From positions 10,908,501-10,972,500 of the forward strand of contig NC_080560.1 of the NCBI RefSeq assembly GCF_030253575.1: a stretch of 64,000 nucleotides of DNA, read 5' to 3'. The position numbers and the translations under genes are program-made. This DNA comes from Rhododendron vialii (lineage: Eukaryota > Streptophyta > Magnoliopsida > Ericales > Ericaceae). Of this stretch, positions 10,296-19,600 are shown piece after piece. How positions within the stretch are numbered: the first letter of the stretch is position 1; each line of letters begins with the position of its first letter. The notes beneath the pieces were generated by a model. It had not been told where the DNA came from. It was given only the letters and a program-made list of their open reading frames with translations, and searched no databases.

Positions 10296-10690
10296 CAACT
10301 TACTTCCCAACCCCACAGCACTTGATTTCCTCTAGCGGCATAGAATACGGCGGCGCCATCGTTTTCAGCTTCAGGGCCTTCAGTAATTACCGGCGGTAGG
10401 GGTGGAGAAAGCTGGTCGCCGTCGTCGTTAACGGGGTAATTGAGGACGTTCTTGACTCACCACCATCGTAAACGGAGTAATCGAGGACGTTATTCATGTC
10501 GTAGACCGCCGGAGTTAACGTAGAGGTCTGGGTGGGTAATGGGGGAGCCATCGACGGCTGCTGCTGCGATTGCTGCTGATGTGGATTCGAGTTAGGGTTT
10601 TTATTCTGCTGAATAGAATTAGGGTTAGGGTTAAGATTGGGGGTTTGTGGTTTGTTGATGTGGTGGTTGTTGGGTGTTGGGGGAGCGGTG
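10296..10690 (-). pseudogene. Fragment of an unrecognised gene (Q/N/P-rich N-terminal region), probably captured
   Basis: The minus strand reads as low-complexity protein, with Asn/Pro-rich and Gln-rich runs, then PSMAPPLPTQTSTLTPAVYD and MNNVLDYSVYDGG. This is followed by a good donor (G|GTGAGT) and a second open stretch with NVLNYPVNDDGD and EGPEAENDGAAVFY, ending at another donor-like GTAAGT at about 10311. Codon-like GC content here is far above the surrounding DNA. It starts exactly where OMT homology stops and is cut by the solo LTR. I do not recognise the parent gene; a transcription-factor N-terminus is possible but unproven. Confidence 0.45.
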
Positions 10691-11530
10691 CGGAATGCCG
10701 AGAGGCTTGAGGTGGGCGAGATCCAACACGGTGCACTCTAACTCCGGAAAAGCATCGGCTAAGGCCTTCGCCACCGTGCCGGTCCTGCCCCAACGTCAAC
10801 CAGCGAATTCAGCCCCGAAAACCGCCTTGCGATCCTTGACCAGCTCGCTCGTGGCCAGCTGAGAATCGGTGGCCATCACCTCGTTGAAGAGCCGCGGATC
10901 GCGGCCCACGTGTTCCCAGAATGTCCTCCCGTGAGCCATCACGAAAGGGGTAGGATCGTCGCTTTGGAACCATTCCGTGACGTTCTACCACGGCGAGGTC
11001 AACATTGGATCGAGCATGGCTAGTAAAAATGGCCTGACGCTAGCTCAGTGGCTCGTCCTTGAGAAGGAGACGGGACACGGGCATGACCAAATAACCTTCT
11101 GCGGTACGAAATTGATTCACAAAATTAAATCGCCATTGCATTACTATAAGATGAAGACAAGCAACAGTTAAAGAACTTTCGAAATTGGATGGTTTTGAGC
11201 TCTTGTAAACATAGAAAAACTAAACCAACAAAAAGAAAAGATATATTTCGAAATCGAAAAGGCTAGCTTTCTGTGTCTAACACCTTCTTCCACGGTGGCT
11301 TCGGAGATTTTCTCCAGGGTGAAGAAGCCGGAGTACTGTACTAACAATGCGCATGAGGCGATGGACACAGTTGGATTTGGAAGGGTTAACGGGAAGAGCA
11401 GCGACAAGTTGAGAGAGAGAGAGAGACATGGGTCGGCCATGGTTGTTTATAATCGAACTGGAATATGCATGTGGTTCCATATGTGAGCCTGAGAGGGGAG
11501 TAGCTCTTTGTCTCCCTCATCATTTCTCAT
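10690..11530 (-). pseudogene. O-methyltransferase pseudogene, exon 1 and 5' part of exon 2
   Basis: Starts at 11530 (MRNDEGDKELLPSQAHIWNH, like the OMT exon at 146-431), then lacks about 20 residues, resumes at NNHGRPMSLS and frameshifts before QYSGFFTLEKISEATVEEG. An intron of 185 bp (11099-11283) sits at the same place as in the left copy. Exon 2 reads GYLVMPVSRLLLKDEPLS, frameshifts, then FLLAMLDPMLTSPW, an in-frame stop, WFQSDDPTPFVMAHGRTFWE, a further stop in the SAM-binding Gly-rich loop, and GTVAKALADAFPELECTVLD. Homology ends near 10690 at foreign DNA; the C-terminus is at 6841-7185. Several independent lesions show a long-dead gene. Confidence 0.85.
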
Positions 11531-11805
11531 GTCTGCCGACTGCCGTCTTACCAGCCCCATGTTTTAACTGTAGCGAATTGCGTAACGGAGGCGATACACG
11601 TAGTATACAAGCGTCTTACTATGCACAAGACTGCGAGAGCAAGTAGAAAATTATTTTTATGTTTAATAGAACAACGTTATTTATATGGGAGGCTTAATTA
11701 TTCATCCTAGAAGTCTAACAGAGTTAAGATTTCGTCCTCCCATTTTAAACTAATTATGATTTCATCCTCGTACTAGTGTTATATATATATATATATATAT
11801 ATACA

Positions 11806-12184
11806 CAGTCAGTCTCAAATGAGGAAGTCTTTAGTTTAGTTAAAATGTGGACCTCCTCATTTCTCCCATTTTTCGATCGAATTTCAATGATCCGAGCCGC
11901 TCAATGTGTTCAAAACGTGATTTTAAGGGTACCCGCAAGATATCGACAAAAAAAATGACCGGGAAAGGCTTCATCTGAGTAGTTTTTGTTTGAACCGTTC
12001 GATAAAAAACAAACAAAAACTGCTCGGATGAAGTCCTTCCCGGTCATTTTTTTTGCTGATTTCTCCCGAGTACCCTTAAAATCACGTTCTGAACACATTG
12101 AGCGGCTCGGATCATCGAAATTCAATCGGGAAAGGGAGGTCCACATTTTATTAAAATGAAGTGGTCCTTACGGGAGACGGACTG

Positions 12185-12185
<1 letters not shown>
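11806..12185. mobile_element. Foldback MITE inside a TA microsatellite
   Basis: Inverted-repeat element with ends CAGTCAGTCTCAAATG and, in reverse complement, TCAGTCCGTCTCCCGT. The arms share ATGATCCGAGCCGCTCAATG and ACGTGATTTTAAGGGTAC and meet near 12000 at AAACAAAAACTGCTCGGATG. TA repeats flank it on both sides, so a TSD cannot be resolved. Confidence 0.7.
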
Positions 12186-12218
<33 letters not shown>

Positions 12219-12658
12219 TCAGGTTCATATAAGGGATCCCTTAAATTAGAAATCGTGTGGGACTTTCATCTCAGCCGTTGGATTAGATCCAACGGCAGGC
12301 GTTTTAAAGAAAGGATTCGCGGGTACGCAGCTGGGCGGGTCACGGGTAAATTGAATACGCTGGTCAAAACTGTTCAAAACGGATCCTTCTTTCCCCCTTT
12401 TCATTTTTGCGTTCCAGGTACGCAAAAGAGAGAGAGAGAAGCGACCAGAGGCAATTTCACTCTCGATCTCAGACGAAGCCAGACGACGAAGAAGAAGAAC
12501 ACCACAAGGTCTCTCTCGATCTCTCATTCTCTCTCCCTCTGTCTCTCTCTCGTTCCGTACAGAACCGTAAACCCTAACCCCTTGTGTTCGAACACAGGAG
12601 AACGAAGAACAGTTTTGATCTCCGACGAAGTCAGACGACGAAGAAGAAGAACACCTCA

Positions 12659-12692
<34 letters not shown>

Positions 12693-12887
12693 TCTGCTCT
12701 AGATTTATGGCTTTTAGGGCTTTGCTTGATTTGAAGGGTTAGGGCTGTTGTTCCAAAAATTGTGCTTTATTTGTAAGAAAATCATTACCCTAAGTTTTTA
12801 AGCTGGTTTAGTGTTGAATGATTTTTGGAGCAACAGCCCTAACCCTTCAAATCAAGCAAAGCCCTAAAAGCCATAAATCTAGAGCAG

Positions 12888-12940
<53 letters not shown>

Positions 12941-13384
12941 TGAGGTGTTCTTTTTCTTCGTCGTCTGACTTCGTCGGAGATCAAAACTGTTCTTCGTTCT
13001 CCTGTGTTCGAACACAAGGGGTTAGGGTTTACGGTTCTGTACGGAATGAGAGAGAGATAGAGGGAGAGAGAATGAGAGATCGAGAGAGACCTTGTGGTGT
13101 TCTTCTTCTTCGTCGTCTGGCTTCGTCTGAGATCAAGAATGAAATCGCCTCTGGTCACTTCTCTCTCTCTCTCTCTTCTGCGTACCTGGAACGCAAAAAT
13201 GAAAAGGGGGAAAGAAGGATCCGTTTTGAACAGTTTTGACCCGCGTATTCAATTTACCCGTGACCCGCCCGGCTGCGTACCCGCGAATCCCTTCTTTAAA
13301 ACGCCAGCCGTTGGATCTAATCCAACGGCTGAGATGAAAGTCCCGCACGATTTTTAATTTAAGGGATCCCTTATATGAACCTGA

Positions 13385-13429
<45 letters not shown>
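12186..13429. repeat. 1.2-kb long inverted repeat (hairpin locus)
   Basis: The left arm (12186-12760) is the near-exact reverse complement of the right arm (12821-13429), with a loop of about 60 bp. Both arms run from an outer (TA)n(CA)n microsatellite through TCAGGTTCATATAAGGGATC to AAGGGTTAGGGCTGTTG at the loop. Each arm holds a doubled segment containing CAGACGACGAAGAAGAAGAA and long GA/CT tracts. Arms differ mainly in microsatellite length and a few substitutions. Frames through the arms mirror each other and are not taken as genes. A transcript would form a hairpin of about 550 bp. Confidence 0.9.
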
Positions 13430-13605
13430 GGGACGAAATCTTAATTCCTTTCGTCCTCGTGAGATTATCACGATTTACATTCAATTCCGGAAAATTTGGA
13501 TCCCAAGATTATCAACCCAACAAATCCCATAAATTTTGGGAAAAGCATTAAACAACATCCCCCACCCCCCAAATCCCATTTCCATATTTGCAAATTTTGG
13601 AGAGA

Positions 13606-13764
13606 GCGGCCTCTCCGACCGCCATGCTCCTTGACACCGTTGATCACCGCCGTCGCGTGCTTCCGCTTGAGCACTGAGTTCCAGTGATTCTTGATCACGT
13701 TGTTCGACAGGCTGTTGTGGAACCTGGCGATGGTGGCCCACTTGTTGCCGAACCGGGAATGGAT
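13606..13764 (-). pseudogene. R2R3-MYB repeat R3 fragment
   Basis: The minus strand encodes IHSRFGNKWATIARFHNSLS then NNVIKNHWNSVLKRK, the second half of a plant MYB R3 repeat with its Trp residues and the KNHWNS recognition helix. Flanking R2 and the rest of R3 are missing. The normally conserved GRTDN segment is altered to SLSNN, and the sequences on both sides do not continue the protein. A decayed remnant of a MYB44-like factor is the likeliest reading. Confidence 0.75.
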
Positions 13765-14239
13765 CGGTGCTCCACCTCCTCCACCATGATGGGTTTGCCA
13801 AGATCGAACTCAACGGTGATGTCAAATGTCAAAATCACAGATTTGTTGGGTTCCCTATCTTTTCGTGTTGTACTGGTACATTTGTTAATGGGTTTTCTTC
13901 TACCATGGATGCCGCCGATGATGTGTTTCGAAGAGTTCACAAAGGTTGGTTTCTATTGTTGTAAATCTATAACAACACTAATTTGATTTTGGGTATTTGT
14001 TCGAACAGTTGAATAGGGGATTTGAGTAGCCACTATTTTCTCATCCATCTTCTAGCGCTTCTATTTTTATTTTTTTTGATCCGCCTTTTAGCCCTTCTAT
14101 TGATCGTAATATTTGACAATCAAAAGTGGATTTGACCAAAGACAATACCCCGTGATGGGTTTCTGATAGTCAGAGGAGCAACAAGGGATATGGATTTTTT
14201 TGGAAGTTGGGTTCCTATCGGTATATGAATCGTCATGAA

Positions 14240-14510
14240 ATGTTGAAATCAATATGGTAATTTAACCATGAATCGTTGATCACGATAACCTGTTTTGATG
14301 GTAATTTAACCATATTTGAACCGTTTACCATGAAATATTTGTTCGAATCATGGGATATTTATCGTGTTCACGTTGTAATCGTCATGGTAATTTAACCATG
14401 TAATGTCATGGTAATTTAACTATTTAACTATGTAACGGTTTGAGTATGTCATCTTATTTCTTTTTTTTTTTTATGGTAATTTAGCCATGTTTCGTGTAAT
14501 AAGATCAATG
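14240..14510. repeat. Interspersed ATGGTAATTTAACCAT motifs
   Basis: The motif TGGTAATTTAACCAT and close variants occur at least five times in 270 bp. Its ATGGT/ACCAT ends are inverted. No coding sequence surrounds it; the rest of 13.8-15.4 kb shows nothing I can name. Confidence 0.55.
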
Positions 14511-15477
14511 AAAAATATGATTTTTTGTTGTCCGGTTGGCCAACTCAAAGAATGAAGAAAAAATGTAAAGATGTGGTCAACTTATCATGCAAAGATGGCC
14601 ATTGCGGAAAAAGGATGGAGAAGGACTAAGACGAATGTAAAAATTTTAAAATGGAAAAAGACGGTTTATCAAGAAGGAAGGTAGAAATCATTGGGATTTG
14701 GTGATCTACACATTCGAAAATTTGAAATCATCCTATTGTTTCTCACTTAATTGGAGGATTGTGATATGAAACCGAATCCTTTTAATTTAGGAGTCAAGAA
14801 GATTTATCTAGGACTGTGGTATTCATTTGAATCCCTTTAATTTATGAATCAAACAAGCAAAGGGGTAACAAGGGTATTTCACACATTAAGAGGATGAAAA
14901 CATAAGTATGAAAAAAGGGCGGGATAAATTCTTACATGGCATGGATAAAGAGGATGGATATTTAAATATTCCTTATTTATAGGCACATGTAAAGTCTTAT
15001 TATATTATTTATCCCTCATTATTTATGAATTAACATTAGATAGAAAACTTTTAATGAGAAAATGTTTGAGCTAGCATGGAAAGAAGTTTGAAAACTTTTT
15101 TTAATTTGAGGGTATTTTGAAAAGTCTAGGGAAAAAAATGAAAAAAAAAAGAATTTTATTAAGAAAATGTCACATGGGAGAGAGATTAAGGAGAGAGTTT
15201 GATTATATTTAACTACATTTGCATTAATTGCATAGTTCCACCATACATTAAAATACATAATTTACATAACCCCAATATATACAGTTCACATAGTCAATTC
15301 ACATAACCAGTTCACATGGGTAGGGGGACTATTTTTAAAAAATTGGTAAAAATATTACGTTTAGAGTTGTGATGAAATCAAAGCTAAAAAAAGGGACCGG
15401 CTTCCAAAAACCCCTTAAAAAAACAGAATTATATTTTGGCATGTTCTTATGTTCTCTAGTTTTAACTATATTTTTTG

Positions 15478-15555
15478 GAAATTGATATTTGCGCTCTCAA
15501 AATTACTGATGGCGCTCTACTTCAGTAATTTTGGGAGCGCGAATATCAATTTTCA
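15478..15555 (+). other. Compact 32-bp-stem hairpin
   Basis: GAAATTGATATTTGCGCTCT through AAAATTACTGA (15478-15509) pairs with TCAGTAATTTTGGGAGCGCG through AATATCAATTTTC (15521-15555), leaving a loop of about 12 nt. The mismatches are mostly G:U-compatible. It could be a tiny MITE or a young miRNA-like foldback; no expression evidence is available. Confidence 0.6.
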
Positions 15556-15556
15556 T

Positions 15557-15700
15557 TTTTTTTATGGACAAAAATTTATTAAAAACGGAAAAAGAGAAAA
15601 AAGAAATCCAACAAAAGATTGGACAATATATCACATGCGCTGAAACCCAGCCCCAAAGGATGGATACAATGACACATTAAATCAAAAAATCTGGGGAATT
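15557..15700 (-). mobile_element. LINE/retroposon tail fragment
   Basis: On the minus strand this stretch ends in an AATAAATTTTTGTCCATAAA type tail with poly(A), resembling the tail of the element at 893-2340. No coding region is left. Confidence 0.3.
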
Positions 15701-16041
15701 GCATGGGTTTTACGCTAGTATCAATTTAAAGAAAAGGGTAAAAGTACAACGCCACGAAAAAAAAATTTGTCGCGGCAATTTATTAGATGCTCAACTAAAA
15801 ATTTTGGATTTAAAAAAACTAACAAACACAATTAAATGACACACGGATCCAAAAAAAAAATTAAATGAGACATGCAACAGCCTGGAGCTTCATCATCACC
15901 ATAAGCATTTTAATAGAAGAAAACATAACATTTAAATCTTCTACAATGAAGCTATCATTGTAACTGGTCGAAAAATTAATTTTATAATTTTATTTTTCCC
16001 TCACAAATAAAATAGTCATTTAACTATAGATTTTTTGAGTT

Positions 16042-16284
16042 AAGGTCCCGTTTCAGTTTTCAAAATAAGTGCTTAAAAATACAGTAAGTTTATATTTTCA
16101 AGCTTAAAAATATTGAGCTTATCGAAATTAAAAAATATACAATATGAATATTGTTTAATAAAAATCTTTTGAACAATGTAAAAAAAATTAAAAATTTATT
16201 TCCATAAATACATTTTTTTAGTTTAAAAATTAAAAATATATACTTACGGAGTATTTTTTAAGACGAAAAAATGAAATGGGGCCT
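16042..16284. mobile_element. AT-rich MITE with AAGGYCCCRTTTCA ends
   Basis: The left end AAGGTCCCGTTTCA is inverted at the right end (TGAAATGGGGCCTT) around an AT-rich core with TTTTTAAG-type repeats; TTAA-like bases flank both ends. Related segments with TTATTTCAGAACG and TTCTGGAACAGG ends lie at about 53920-54145 and in the duplicated copy at about 54610-54845. Confidence 0.55.
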
Positions 16285-16603
16285 TAATGAGAATTTTCGA
16301 CAGTTCAAAAAAAACAACTACAGGCTAATTAAGCTATGTGGACCATTTTAACACAAAAAACAAAATATAGGAACCACTTTAGTAATATTTCCTATATCAC
16401 TTCCACTACCACCTGGCGGACCGGAGAATGTTCTTTTGGCCGGTAGCGTTGGTTCCACTCTGGGAATCCAAAGGTCGAACAGATGGTGTGTGAGCTCTCA
16501 ATTCGCGCATACAGCATGCTCGTTGTATCTCGTACAGACAAGGAGTAGCCCGAGAGAGAGAGAGAGACTCGTACAGACAAGGTGTGGCCCGAGAGAGAGA
16601 GAG

Positions 16604-19600
16604 ATGATATTACCAGTTGTGAAGCTCGGAACGCTAGCTCTTCGAACGGCGTCCAAACCCATCGCTAATCGGCTGAAGAAAGAAGCTGGAAAGCACCCAA
16701 AGTTTCGACAGTTCATCGTCGACATTGCCCAGGTCCCGTCATCTCTCCCCCTCCTTTCATTTCTATCGATACGTATATGTGAGTATATGTATCTAAGAGC
16801 GGTTCGGGGACACATATTTGATATAAAAATATCGGAGCCCCGCGCTAATAATTGGAGCATTCAATTTGTTTAAAACATGTTTTTAAGAGTTACTGAAAAA
16901 AGCAACTCATTTCGATTCGGATATTTGTGGCTTGTTCGATTTATTTTGTGTTTATCCTGCCAAATTTAGAGACAAATATCAATCAAGTCCTTACAGATAT
17001 CCAAATGATTTGATTTTTTGCAGGAACTCTTTAAAATATTTTTAAACAAATTGAACGACTCCGATCATTTGCGTGAGACTTCAAAATGGGTTTCACACAA
17101 GATATTTGTCAAAATATGTGTCTTCGAAAGTTGGAACTGCCCCGATATATGAATATGTATATATTATCAATGCATGTGTTATCGTAGTTTGCAAAGTGTA
17201 ACCCATGTAATCCCAAGGGTTTTGGCTAGTTGGACATGAGAAAAAGCTAATACACAATTGTCCTCCATGGGGAGGTCGCATGTTTGAATTCCCGAAAAAT
17301 CCAAACCTTGTGGCGCAGGAGGGGTTGACCGGTGGTTAATTTCAAGGCGCCAAATTAATCGATGTGGCTAATACTCACAAACTGGCCCGGACACTCGTTA
17401 ATAAAAAAAAGTTTAACCCATGTGTTCGGTTTACTTTATTAGTTTATCGATTTTTTATTCTTCCTCATTGCTTTCTTGAATTTTTTTTGCCAATATTCTA
17501 TACATCAAAGGGGTTATCGGGGAATTAGTGTGTTAACAACTAAGGGGGTTCAATGTCTCTCCATAGACTCGAACCCCAGATCTCAATTTTGCAAGGCATG
17601 AGATACAATCAGATGGGTTAAGAGTCATATCTGCTTTCATGATTACCTTCTTAGGATTTTTATATATTTAGCCAACTGCATATGTAGATAGCTGGAGAAC
17701 TTGTTTCTTTATTTTCTTTCGATGCAAAATTACGAAGTAGTAATATTTTTGACGAAACGAATAATTGGATTAGGATATAAGCGTTACCATTTGTGGTGTT
17801 GATTTGATTATAGGCGGTTTCTTAAATGAAGACGGGTAGTAGCTTTGTTCTTGGTTAGTTTCAGACCCAGCTTCGTTCCTATTTGTTTTTAGATTTGCAA
17901 GATCGTACACGCCGTACGGGATAAACGAAAATGGGGACTATGTTAATTGAATTGGAGTATGCCACTTTACAACCAAGTAGTCCGATTTTCAGCCGGGATT
18001 GAGATGTTATGTCATGCAAGAAACTAAACAAATGCTATATATGCTCTGAAATTGGTTCATGTTTTGTTGATTGCATATGACTCTTGGCACATTGTTTGTC
18101 AAAGTTACACAAAGGACATGGATGTGTTGGTATCTATTGCATTGGACATTCACTGAAAAATTATCGGCATAAATACCATTGATGTCATCAGCATTTCCCC
18201 TACCCTGTATCCGGGCTTTCTAATACCTTTTTTGACCATACCTTTCTCTAACCTTCATCAAATATTTTCCTATACTTAAAGTAATGGAATTGTAATTCGC
18301 TTTGTAGTTCATTCTGGATATGTAGTCCAGTGGTCAGTGTCTTTTTTCCTTGTATGTGGAATGTGGATCTGATGCATCTTGGATTTTTGTATGATGAATT
18401 TTTGTCAGGCAAACCATCGATTCAGTGTAAATGTGCAAAGACGCATTTATGGTCGTGCAACTGATGTTACAATTCGTCCTCTAAATGAGGAGAAAGCCGT
18501 CCAAGCTGCTGCGGATCTTGTTGGGGAACTTTTTGTGTTTACGGTAGTATTGATCATGTGGTTTTCTACTCTTTTTAGCATCAAGTCTTTTGTGAAAACT
18601 TGATTGCATATCCAACCATGTTCTTCTTTGAGATAGATTATGTTTGTAAGTCCTAACTTCTAATACATTTCATACCTGCGGGCATTTGTTCGCAGGACTA
18701 AATTTTGGACTAGCTGATTTCAGGGTGTTGTACTAGTAGTTTGCATGTGAATGCTGAGTGGTGATTGGTCAGTTACATGGATATGAGGTCATAATTGTCT
18801 CAAAACTTGTATGAATCAAGTACCTTGAACCTAGTTTCGTTTTTTGGATGATCAGACTTCTCATGTGAACCGTTGGCTACAGTAATTTTTTTTATCAGTC
18901 CATGTGCATGCTTGATGCAGTTCTTGTAGCCTAAATAGAATGCTAGAGCGGGTGGGAGTTTTGACTGCAGTGGAGAAGGAATTTTAATGGGAGCCCCTGC
19001 TGTTTTTTCTCTTTCTGTTATGGAGTAATGGATGTCTTTGATCGGCCATCTGCTTTCTCAATTCCCAGCCCTATCTCCAAGGCTGAGAGCCAGCTGAGCC
19101 ATATACTGTGTTAGTATGAATGATTAGTGGAGAGGAAAAAACTGACTCTCAGTGCTTTTACCATAGCAGGTGATTGGTAGTTGTGGTGAACTTGCGATTA
19201 TAATCATGACAACTTGAAACTACACTTACTATTAATTTATAATCAGCGTAAATATGCAAGCCGACATTTTTTGGAATAAAAATTTAAACTAGGAACTTGT
19301 ATTCTGTACTTAGTACAGTATTTGTTTGTAAATTTGTTGACTGCCATGAAATTTTGTTGTTTACCATGAAAGCCATGCCCACACTGCCAATCCATTTATA
19401 TTCAACCAAAGATTCTTAGGAAGGGTAACACTTCTCCACAATGACCACATAGGGGATCTAAAGAACCAGTTTTATGTTGCTAACTTAGTGGTTTTGGTAG
19501 AACTGGGGTTTGAATAGGTACTCGTCCCCTTTACCGGCAGAAAAGAATTGCTGCCTAGTAGCATTGGAAAGCGGAAAACAAGACTACAAGAGAGAGTGTG

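Noticed and set aside
12246..13357. Several 80-160 codon frames on both strands
   Set aside because: They are mirror images in the two arms of the inverted repeat and consist largely of GA/CT-derived Ser/Leu/Arg/Glu runs.
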